A stretch of DNA of 12,044 nt from Actinomycetes bacterium. Lineage in GTDB: Bacteria > Actinomycetota > Acidimicrobiia > Acidimicrobiales > Palsa-688. The DNA lies in the NCBI GenBank assembly GCA_021821705.1, contig JAKACE010000023.1, forward strand, positions 1 through 12,044. The letters run 5' to 3'. The translations under genes were made by a program, and so were the position numbers. Positions 6,100 through 12,044 of the stretch are shown piece by piece. The notes beneath the pieces were generated by a model that searched no databases, was not told where the DNA came from, and was given only the letters and a program-made list of their open reading frames with translations. Each line of letters starts with the position of its first letter. Positions within the stretch are counted from its first letter, which is position 1.

Positions 6100-8128
6100 G
6101 GCTTACCACTCCTCGGGTTTCGAGGCGGAGCTGCGAACCCAGTTCCGCATAGGAGAGTACGGGCAGGCGCGGCGCGGCTGTCCTGGACAGTTTGCGCAGG
6201 GCCTGGCGCAGGGGTGCGGCGCAGACGAGTACCGGCATGTCGCCCTCGGCTTCGGCCTCGCGGGCGCGGTGGGCGATGGCCAGGGTCAGGGCTTCGGCCT
6301 TGTCGGGGGCCAGTGCCAGGAACGAGCCATTGTCACCGGAGCGCAGGGTCTCACTCAGCTGCTGTTCGAGCAGGGGGTCGATCGTGATCACGGGCAGGGC
6401 ACCGTCCGTGGCCAGGGCGGCCGAGAGGACCGGGCCCAGGGCCTGGCGGCAGCCCTCGACCAGGGCCTCGGGGTCGCGGGTGGTGCGGACCTTCTCGGTG
6501 AGGACCTCGAATATCTTCGACAGGTTGCGGATCGAGACGCCCTCGTCGAGCAGGTCCCGCAGCACCCGTTGCACCTCGGCCAGGGTCACCTGGGCCGAGC
6601 CGAGCTCGTCCACCACCGTAGGGTCGCTGCGCTTGGCCATCTCCACCAGGTCCTTTGTGGACGAACGGGAAAGCAGCTTGCCTGCGTTCTGTTTGACGAC
6701 CTCGGCCAGGTGGGTGGTGATCACGGAGGCCGGGTCGACCACGGTGGCGCCCATGCGCTCGGCCTGTGCCCGGGCCGACACCGGTGCCCACTTGGCATCG
6801 AGGCCGAAGACCGGCTCTTTTGTCGGAGTGCCCGGCAGGGAGCCGAGCATGTCTCCGATGGCCAGGACATGGCCGGGCAGGGCACTGCCACGGGCCACCT
6901 CGGCGCCGTGGACCTTGACGGTATAGGTGTTGGGCGGCAGGTCGATGTTGTCCCGGGTCCGCACCAGGGGCAGCACGACCCCTATGTCGAGGGCCACTTT
7001 GCGCCTGAGGGCCTTGACCCGGTCCAAGAGGTCGCCGCCCCGGGCCGGGTCGACCAGCTCGACCATGTTGTAGGCGACTTCGAGCTCGAGTGGTTCTACT
7101 TTCATGTCCCGGGCAAGGCCCTCGGGCGAGTCGGGAGCTGGCGGAGCGGCAGGTTCCTCCGCCTTGGCCGGATCCGGCCCACGGATGTCCTTGTCAGCTG
7201 GGAGCCGGCTGGACACCGCCCATACGGTGCCGCCCACAAGGAGGAACGGCAGCTTGGGCAGACCGGGCACCAGGGCCAGGATGCACACGCCGGTGGCGGC
7301 GATGCGCACCGACCGGCGCTGGCTGAGCATCTGGGTGAGCAGGTCCGTGCCGAGGTCCGATTCGGTCCCGGCCCGGGTGACGATGATGCCTGTCGACAGA
7401 GATATGAGCAGGGCAGGCAACTGGGAGGCGAGGCCGTCGCCGACCGAGAGGAGGCTGTAGGTGTTGATGGCGGTGCTGAAACTGTCGCCATTTTGGAACA
7501 GCCCTATGGCGAGGCCGCCCACCAGGTTGATGGCCATGATCACGATGGCGGCGATGGCATCGCCACGTACGAACTTGGAAGCGCCGTCCATCGCCCCGTA
7601 GAAGTCCGCCTCGGCCGCAACCTCGCGCCGCCGGCGCCTGGCCTCGTCCCTGTTTATGAGACCGCTGTTGAGGTCGGCGTCGATGGCCATCTGCTTGCCC
7701 GGCATGGCGTCGAGAGTGAACCGGGCCGCCACCTCGGCCACCCGGCCGGCGCCGTTGGTGATGACAACGAACTGGATGACGATGATGATGAGGAACACCA
7801 CCAGGCCGACCACGACGGAGCCGCCGATCACGAAGTGGCCGAAGGCGGCGACGACGTTGCCCGCCTTGGCGTGCAGCAGCACCTGCCTGGTGACGCTCAC
7901 GTTGAGGGCCAGGCGGTACATGGTCGCCATCAGCAGCAGAGAAGGGAACACCGAGAAGTCGAGGGCGTCCTTCACGTACATGGCGGTGAGCAGTATGACG
8001 ACCGAGCCCACCAGGTTGAGGGTGATGAGGATGTCGATCAGTGCGGTCGGAAGGGGCACGACCAGCATCACCACCACGCACACCATGGCGGTGGGCACAC
8101 CCACCAGTGTCAGTCGGTTGCTTCGCAA
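6080..8128 (-). CDS. flhA: Flagellar biosynthesis protein FlhA
   Basis: FlhA is the largest export-gate subunit of the flagellar type III secretion system. It has an N-terminal membrane domain and a cytosolic domain that binds chaperone-substrate complexes. Here it has 682 residues, a normal length. Hydrophobic helices fill residues 10-310. The FHIPEP-family signatures are present: FPSLLLMATMYRLALNVSVT (61-80) and FTLDAMPGKQMAIDADLNSG (137-156). KFVRGDAIA (185-193) carries the conserved cytosolic Asp (D190) implicated in proton-coupled export. The cytosolic domain runs from about 335 and ends with the typical VLSYAELG stretch. The start is TTG at 8128 with GGAGAG (8136-8141) seven bases upstream. 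The gene follows flhB after a 133-bp gap, and its 3' end overlaps the start of the flhF-like gene. Confidence 0.97.
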   Translation of the reverse strand: MRSNRLTLVGVPTAMVCVVVMLVVPLPTALIDILITLNLVGSVVILLTAMYVKDALDFSVFPSLLLMATMYRLALNVSVTRQVLLHAKAGNVVAAFGHFVIGGSVVVGLVVFLIIIVIQFVVITNGAGRVAEVAARFTLDAMPGKQMAIDADLNSGLINRDEARRRRREVAAEADFYGAMDGASKFVRGDAIAAIVIMAINLVGGLAIGLFQNGDSFSTAINTYSLLSVGDGLASQLPALLISLSTGIIVTRAGTESDLGTDLLTQMLSQRRSVRIAATGVCILALVPGLPKLPFLLVGGTVWAVSSRLPADKDIRGPDPAKAEEPAAPPAPDSPEGLARDMKVEPLELEVAYNMVELVDPARGGDLLDRVKALRRKVALDIGVVLPLVRTRDNIDLPPNTYTVKVHGAEVARGSALPGHVLAIGDMLGSLPGTPTKEPVFGLDAKWAPVSARAQAERMGATVVDPASVITTHLAEVVKQNAGKLLSRSSTKDLVEMAKRSDPTVVDELGSAQVTLAEVQRVLRDLLDEGVSIRNLSKIFEVLTEKVRTTRDPEALVEGCRQALGPVLSAALATDGALPVITIDPLLEQQLSETLRSGDNGSFLALAPDKAEALTLAIAHRAREAEAEGDMPVLVCAAPLRQALRKLSRTAAPRLPVLSYAELGSQLRLETRGVVSLEHASV
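6109..6114 (-). promoter_or_regulatory. Ribosome binding site deciding the TTG start of flhF
   Basis: GAGGAG on the minus strand, nine bases before TTG at 6099 and inside the 3' end of flhA. With the in-frame TAA only six bases before the TTG, this site is the main support for translation beginning there and not at an internal codon. Confidence 0.75.
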
Positions 8129-8261
8129 CTCGGAGCTCTCCCGTTCCCCGCCCTGGGCGGGGCCAATTGTCGGTTTTCAGGGCCGGGCCCGTTTCCCTGG
8201 GCCGACGAGTCGCGTCCGTGCTGACTGGTTCGCTGCCCTATCGGCAGGCGCAGCGCCGGTG
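8129..8261 (-). other. 133-bp flhB-flhA intergenic region with several hairpins
   Basis: This is the only wide gap in an otherwise tightly packed operon. It holds three inverted repeats: CTGCC/GGCAG at 8233-8247 with a five-base loop, GGCCC/GGGCC at 8186-8203 with an eight-base loop, and a near-perfect CCCCGCCC/GGGCGGGG at 8146-8162. The last sits just ahead of the flhA ribosome site (8136-8141). No T-run follows any of them, so they are not standard intrinsic terminators. They could fold the flhA leader and limit its translation, or be a processing site. No known riboswitch class could be assigned. Confidence 0.45.
8146..8162 (-). repeat. GC-rich palindrome upstream of the flhA ribosome binding site
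   Basis: Eight-base arms CCCCGCCC and GGGCGGGG around one central base. It ends four bases before the flhA Shine-Dalgarno sequence. In RNA it would form a short, very stable stem with a small loop at the tip. It may restrict ribosome access or stabilise the downstream message; this is inference from position. Confidence 0.55.
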
Positions 8262-9431
8262 TTAGCCCGAGGGCGCAGGGGCCGCCAGACCTGCGCGTTC
8301 GGCCAGTATGCGCTCAGCCGTGCTGGCCGGGATGAGCGATGAAGCCGGCCGGTGCGGTGCACCGTCGATGCGCAGGGACCGCCCGGACGCCTTCAGGCCG
8401 TAGATGAAGGTGAGCAGGCGGGCCACCGCCTCGTACAGCTCGGCCGGGATCTCCCGCTCGAGCTCGCAGGCGGCGTACAACGCCCGGGCCAGCGGAGGGT
8501 CCTCGACCACCGGCACACGGTGCGCCTCGGCCTCCTCCCGGATACGCAAGGCGAGCAGGTCAGCGCCCTTGGCGACGACGCGGGGAGCCCCGCGCCCCTT
8601 CACGTAGCGCAGGGCGACGGCGAAGTGGGTGGGGTTCATCACCACGGCGTCCGCCGCTGCGACGGCGCTCATCATGCGGCTGCGCGACATCTGGCGCTGG
8701 CGGCGGCGGATGGCACCCTTGGTGTGGGGGTTGCCTTCGCTGGCCTTGCTCTCCTCTTTGATCTCCTCGCGCGACATCTTGAGCTGGCTGGAGATCTTGC
8801 GGAACTGAACCACGTAGTCGAGTGCGGCCAGCACCAGGCCGATCTCGCTCACCTCACGGGCCAGGCCAATGGCTCGGTGGGCCACACTGGTGGCGACGGT
8901 GAGGACCGATACGGGCTCGCCCCCGCCGACGAGCCGGAAGAGCCCGGTCATGGTCTGCCAGGCCACCAGGGTGAGCAGCGCCATCCTCACGATCTGCTTG
9001 CCCACTTCCCACAGCGAGCGCGGCGACACGATGCGTTTGAAACCGTTCTTCGGGTTGAGCCGCTTGAACGAGGGTTTGAGCGGCGTGAGGGTGACCAGGC
9101 CACGGGTCTGGGCCAGGTTGATCACAAGAGCGAGGCCCATGATGGCCAGCAGGACCGGGGCCATGGCCATGAGCGCGCCCGCCAGCCCCTGGCTCACGAC
9201 CGACATGTCGGCCGGCAGGCTCGGCGACGACATGGCGTCGGGTACCCGCGCCCACAGCCGCTCCAGCAACGCGTAGGTGGAACTGATCGTGTCGGGGACG
9301 AGATAGCTGCCCAGGAGGACGACGAGCCAGGTGACGACCTCGGGGGTACGAGCGACGGTGCCGTCCTTGCGGGCCTGCTTCTTGCGCTTGGCTGTCGGCT
9401 TTTCGGTCCTCGAGTGCTTGTCGCCCGCCAT
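8262..9431 (-). CDS. flhB: Flagellar export switch protein FlhB
   Basis: FlhB is the export-gate subunit that changes substrate specificity from rod/hook to filament proteins after cleaving itself. The 389 residues show the expected layout. The basic cytoplasmic N-terminus contains the family motif EKPTAKRKKQARKDGTVART (10-29). Membrane helices lie between about 33 and 205. A charged linker (RKISSQLKMSREEIKEESK) leads to the cytoplasmic autoprotease domain, with the cleavage motif NPTH at 266-269, followed by HFAVALRY and the EDPPLARALY stretch. The cleavage residues are intact, so the switch should work. The ATG at 9431 is preceded by GGAGAGG. It follows fliR after 18 bp. Homologues in virulence secretion systems share the fold, but the flagellar neighbours settle the assignment. 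Confidence 0.97.
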   Translation of the reverse strand: MAGDKHSRTEKPTAKRKKQARKDGTVARTPEVVTWLVVLLGSYLVPDTISSTYALLERLWARVPDAMSSPSLPADMSVVSQGLAGALMAMAPVLLAIMGLALVINLAQTRGLVTLTPLKPSFKRLNPKNGFKRIVSPRSLWEVGKQIVRMALLTLVAWQTMTGLFRLVGGGEPVSVLTVATSVAHRAIGLAREVSEIGLVLAALDYVVQFRKISSQLKMSREEIKEESKASEGNPHTKGAIRRRQRQMSRSRMMSAVAAADAVVMNPTHFAVALRYVKGRGAPRVVAKGADLLALRIREEAEAHRVPVVEDPPLARALYAACELEREIPAELYEAVARLLTFIYGLKASGRSLRIDGAPHRPASSLIPASTAERILAERAGLAAPAPSG

Positions 9432-9449
9432 GGCCTCTCCGGGTGCCCT

Positions 9450-10250
9450 CTATGGCCTGATGCCGAGGATGCCCAGCCCGTCGGTGACGACCCTGTCCAC
9501 CAGGGTGCTGGCCGCGCCGGGCAGCAGGGGCAGCCCGACGGCTATCACGGCGAGGGCCAGGGCGATGTTGACCCCGAAACCGAGGGACATGACGTTGAGC
9601 TGGGGTGCGCTGCGGGTGAGCAGGCCCAGCGCGACGTAGGCGAGGAACATACAGCCCAGGACAGGGGCGGCGATCTCGAGGGCGGCCACGAAGAAGTAGC
9701 CAAGTTCCGACACGAGCGTGGCCGGCACCAGGTGGACGCTGCGGGCGCTCAGGCCCACGGCGCGAAACGAGGTGAGGAAGCCTTTCACGACGACGAGGTC
9801 CCCACCGGTGGCGAAGAGCAGGGTGGTGAGCACCAGGTTGTACGTGTTACCCGTGATGGGGTTGGCCGTGCCGCTGATGGGGTCGAAGATCTGGGCTGCA
9901 GACAAGCCGCTGCTCACGTCCGAGATACTGCCCGCCGCGCTGAAGACGCCGAAGAGCAGGTAGGTCATGAAGCCGAGGAGCGCCCCGACCACAGCCTGGA
10001 CCACGAGGCCGGTTATGAAGCCGGCCGTGCTGAGCGAGCCCACCGCCTGTGCGTATGCGGAAGGCGCGCCCCTGTGCGCCGAGGTCATCTGGGCTGTGGC
10101 CGCCATGGCCAGTGCCGCCCCGAGGCCGGTGCGGACCAGTAACGGGATCGAACTGGACGAGAACGGGGGTGCGAAGGACAGCCAGGCGCTCGCCCTGACG
10201 AGGGCGAACATGAACACGAAAAACGTGCCGGCGGCGAACTGGAACGACAC
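9450..10250 (-). CDS. fliR: Flagellar export gate protein FliR
   Basis: FliR forms, with FliP and FliQ, the helical core of the flagellar export gate in the MS-ring. The 266-residue length is typical. The sequence is mostly hydrophobic with about six segments: an N-terminal FFVFMFALVRASAWLSFAPPF, GFITGLVVQAVVGALLGFMTYLLF, and later LVLTTLLFATGGDLVVVKGF and PVLGCMFLAYVALGLLTR followed by PQLNVMSLGF, all FliR hallmarks. The start is GTG at 10250, nine bases after the fliQ stop, with only a weak G-rich ribosome site, which suggests coupling to fliQ translation. In some clostridia fliR and flhB are fused; here they are separate. Confidence 0.95.
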   Translation of the reverse strand: MSFQFAAGTFFVFMFALVRASAWLSFAPPFSSSSIPLLVRTGLGAALAMAATAQMTSAHRGAPSAYAQAVGSLSTAGFITGLVVQAVVGALLGFMTYLLFGVFSAAGSISDVSSGLSAAQIFDPISGTANPITGNTYNLVLTTLLFATGGDLVVVKGFLTSFRAVGLSARSVHLVPATLVSELGYFFVAALEIAAPVLGCMFLAYVALGLLTRSAPQLNVMSLGFGVNIALALAVIAVGLPLLPGAASTLVDRVVTDGLGILGIRP

Positions 10251-10259
10251 CGCGCCCCG

Positions 10260-10529
10260 TCAGTTGACCAGTTGGGGCACCAGAGCGAACAGCTGCTCGG
10301 TGAAGCCGACGAGGGTGCTTATCATCCAGTGGCCCGCCACCACGATCGCCAGCGCCACCCCGGCCATCTTGGGCACGAAGGTGAGGGTCGCCTCCTGGAT
10401 CGAAGTTATGGACTGGATGAGCGACACGGCCAGGCCGACGGCGAGAGCGGTGAGCAGCATGGGTGCCACGAGCTCCCCTGTGATGGTGAGCATCCTCACG
10501 GCGATGTCGACGACTGTGCTGTCTGTCAT
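10260..10529 (-). CDS. fliQ: Flagellar export gate protein FliQ
   Basis: This is an 89-residue protein with two hydrophobic helices (about 16-40 and 54-78), the standard FliQ size and layout. The segment VSLIQSITSIQEATLTFVPK is the family signature at 35-54. It packs around FliP-FliR in the export gate. The ATG at 10529 was chosen over an upstream frame opening at 10619. GGAGA lies six bases before 10529, and the protein begins MTDSTVVDIA as expected, whereas the extension would run back into fliP and has no family counterpart. It lies 43 bp after fliP and nine bases before fliR. Confidence 0.95.
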   Translation of the reverse strand: MTDSTVVDIAVRMLTITGELVAPMLLTALAVGLAVSLIQSITSIQEATLTFVPKMAGVALAIVVAGHWMISTLVGFTEQLFALVPQLVN

Positions 10530-10572
10530 TGGTTGTCTCCGGTCGGTGGGCCCAGGTCGGGAAGGGGGGTTG

Positions 10573-11634
10573 TCAATGGAAACTGGCCAGAAGGGATTGG
10601 ACAACCAGTGCCCAGCCATCGACGAGTACGAACAGCAGCAGTTTGAAAGGCAGCGACACCAGCGACGGCGGGAGCAGCATCATGCCGAGCGACAGGAGCG
10701 TCGAGCTCACCACCAGGTCGATGACGAGGAACGGGACAAAAACCACGAAACCGATGATGAAGGCGGTGCGCATCTCGGACAGGGCGAAGGCCGGCACTAC
10801 CGCCGCCATGGGCAACTGCGAAGGGCTCTTGGGCTTGGGCCCGTTCTCGAAGATGGCCAGGTCGTCGGCCTTGGTCTGGCGCAGCATCCATTGCTTGATC
10901 GGGGCCTGAGCGTCTGTGTAGGCCTGCTCGGCGGTTATCTTGCCGTGCAGGTAGGGCTGCACGGCGTCCTTGTTGACTTGGCTTATCACGGGCGACATGA
11001 CGAAGAGCGACAGGAAGAGGGCCAGGCCGGCCAGCAACTGGTTGGGTGGCACGTTGGTCAGCCCCAGGGCCTGGCGGGTCAGTGAGAGCACGATGATGAT
11101 GCGGGTGAAGCTGGTCAGGAGTATCAACAGCGAGGGGGCGACCGCCAGGAGGGTGAGGGCGATCATGATGGTGATGCTCTGGCTGGGCTTGCCGAGCGTG
11201 CCCCCGAGGTTCACGCTGACGGTCCCACCGCCTGCCTTGGCCGGGGCGGAGGGCGAGCTCGGTTGAGCCGGCGGGCTGGCCGTCACGGGCGTGGCCGAGC
11301 CGGGGCCTGCCTGGTTCGCAACGTTGCCGGCGGGGGCCGTCGTTGCGGCCGGCACCGTGGTGGCGGCGGGGACCGTGGTGGCTGCCTGCCCTGTGGCCGC
11401 CTGCGTGGCTGCTTGCCCTGTGGCCGCATGCGTGGCTGCCTGCCCCCTGCGGTGCCCGGCGGCAGGGGTTGCAGGCACGCGGTGAGGCCCGGTCGTGGTC
11501 GTGGTCGTGACCGGTGCCGCGCTGGCCGCCCCGGTACCGGTGAATGGCACCAAGGCCAAGGCCAGGGCCGCCATGAGACCGACAGCGGCCATGGCGCAAG
11601 CCACGAAGACCGATCGTTTCCTGAGTTTTTGCAC
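10573..11634 (-). CDS. fliP: Flagellar export gate protein FliP with extended repeat-rich N-terminal region
   Basis: FliP is the main channel-forming subunit of the export gate. The 353-residue length is about 100 more than usual. Residues 1-40 are a signal peptide (basic MQKLRKR, hydrophobic core, ASAA before the cleavage region). Residues 41-137 are an Ala/Thr/Pro/Gln linker with tandem repeats. The FliP core follows: VSVNLGG near 139, FTRIIIVLSLTRQALG at 176-191, NVPPNQLLAGLALFLSLFVM at 194-213, EMRTAFIIGF at 287-296 and PFLVIDLVVSSTLLSLGMML at 301-320. In most FliP proteins the NLGG region comes straight after signal cleavage, so the linker is an insertion. GTG at 11634 has GGAG four bases upstream. 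The gene lies 28 bp after fliO. Confidence 0.95.
   Translation of the reverse strand: MQKLRKRSVFVACAMAAVGLMAALALALVPFTGTGAASAAPVTTTTTTGPHRVPATPAAGHRRGQAATHAATGQAATQAATGQAATTVPAATTVPAATTAPAGNVANQAGPGSATPVTASPPAQPSSPSAPAKAGGGTVSVNLGGTLGKPSQSITIMIALTLLAVAPSLLILLTSFTRIIIVLSLTRQALGLTNVPPNQLLAGLALFLSLFVMSPVISQVNKDAVQPYLHGKITAEQAYTDAQAPIKQWMLRQTKADDLAIFENGPKPKSPSQLPMAAVVPAFALSEMRTAFIIGFVVFVPFLVIDLVVSSTLLSLGMMLLPPSLVSLPFKLLLFVLVDGWALVVQSLLASFH
11354..11445 (-). repeat. Tandem repeats in the FliP N-terminal linker
   Basis: Two repeat types adjoin. A 27-bp unit occurs twice in full with two mismatches (11378-11404 and 11405-11431) plus a partial third copy to 11445; it encodes a nine-residue HAATGQAAT/QAATGQAAT unit. 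Beside it an 18-bp unit occurs about twice (11354-11389) and encodes TVPAAT. Both periods keep the reading frame, so copy-number change would alter linker length only. Confidence 0.85.
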
Positions 11635-11662
11635 GGCGCTCCGAGTGGTTGGAGCGCGGGAA

Positions 11663-12044
11663 CTACCGTCTTACGGTCCGCTCCCGCAGCGATTCGATGA
11701 CCAGCTTCCATGCGTTTTCGGGTTGGCCGCCCGCAGAGGGCAAGACCTCCGTGGAGGTCGGCATCCGGCCGGCCTCTGGAATTATGTCGGCGAGGGTCAA
11801 CAGCGGCGCGTCCAGCCCGGCACTGCCCGGGACGCCGGCGGCGGTCATGCCGGGGTCGGCCATGGAGTGACCGTCCGCATCGGGGCCGTCGAAGGCGTCT
11901 TCGCGTTGGAGCTCGCCTAGCAGGTTGACGGCACGCTCGGTGACGCCGAGCATGTAGCGCCGCTCCCCGGTTTGTACCACGACCACCCAGGCTCCTTTGG
12001 CCAGTGGGCGCCGGTACACGACGTCCAGCAGGGGAGCCTGCCGG
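11663..12044 (-). CDS. fliO: Flagellar biosynthesis protein FliO, 5' end outside window
   Basis: FliO is a small membrane protein that helps assemble or stabilise the FliP complex. The open frame continues through the right edge, so the start and the expected N-terminal membrane helix are not in the window; the GTG at 12019 is internal. The visible stretch APLLDVVYRRPLAKGAWVVVVQTGERRYMLGVTERAVNLLGEL is the FliO cytoplasmic domain (family pattern: basic-PL-x-K, a beta strand, then LGVT...LL). About 80 weakly conserved residues follow, ending at TAG 11663. The position immediately before fliP is the classical one. Confidence 0.88.
   Translation of the reverse strand, partial: RQAPLLDVVYRRPLAKGAWVVVVQTGERRYMLGVTERAVNLLGELQREDAFDGPDADGHSMADPGMTAAGVPGSAGLDAPLLTLADIIPEAGRMPTSTEVLPSAGGQPENAWKLVIESLRERTVRR

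Noticed and set aside
5873..8224. Plus-strand open frame of 783 codons opposite flhF and flhA
   Set aside because: It lies antisense to two clearly conserved flagellar genes. Its product is His/Asp/Gly/Gln-rich, as expected from the complement of hydrophobic codons at high GC, and shows no recognisable motif.
8129..8261. c-di-GMP-I riboswitch before flhA
   Set aside because: Fragments such as AGGGCA, ACC and GACGC appear in the right order on the minus strand, but the required tetraloop stem and second paired element do not form. The match is no better than chance.
8352..10142. Plus-strand open frame of 596 codons opposite flhB and fliR
   Set aside because: Same situation: a high-GC shadow of membrane-protein genes, with low-complexity His/Glu/Gly composition and no domain features.
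10530..10619. Longer FliQ starting at 10619
   Set aside because: The extra 30 residues would overlap the end of fliP and have no counterpart in FliQ proteins. The ATG at 10529 has a good ribosome site.
9967..11085. Plus-strand open frame of 372 codons opposite fliR, fliQ and fliP
   Set aside because: It is antisense to three conserved genes, and its composition is typical of a shadow frame.

Overview
The window is high-GC DNA, about 70% by eye, with GTG and TTG starts common. It looks like a flagellated actinobacterium. A class such as Acidimicrobiia is a guess, not a result. The evidence is a HelR-type RNA-polymerase-recycling ATPase, an Eis-type acetyltransferase, and a flagellar export operon in classical order, all with strong GC bias.

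Layout. At the left edge is the 5' part of hemE (uroporphyrinogen decarboxylase), on the minus strand and running off the window. A 72-bp divergent intergenic region separates it from helR on the plus strand. helR converges, with a 13-bp gap, on an eis-like GNAT gene on the minus strand. Everything from eis to the right edge is on the minus strand. Read in transcription order it is fliO (5' end outside the window), fliP, fliQ, fliR, flhB, flhA, an flhF-like gene, a small two-helix membrane protein, then eis. Most gaps in this run are 7-43 bp. flhA and flhF overlap by 20 bp, and the one wider gap is 133 bp between flhB and flhA.

How the genes work together. FliP, FliQ and FliR form the export gate of the flagellar type III secretion system, and FliO helps assemble it. 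FlhB is the substrate-specificity switch and keeps its NPTH autocleavage site. FlhA is the export-gate protein that docks substrates and chaperones. FlhF normally sets flagellar position and number as a GTPase, but here its G domain has lost the P-loop. No flhG follows it. In that place is a 76-residue membrane protein I cannot assign. HelR and Eis are both families linked to antibiotic tolerance in other actinobacteria; a link between them here is only inferred.

Most of the window is ordinary core-genome content. The points worth a second look are the FlhF-like protein without a GTP-binding site, the unknown small membrane protein, the repeat-bearing linkers in FliP and HelR, and an identical TAGCGT-N6-GTG arrangement at the starts of hemE and eis that suggests leaderless transcripts. 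I found no tRNA, rRNA, CRISPR array, transposon or intergenic stretch over 300 bases.
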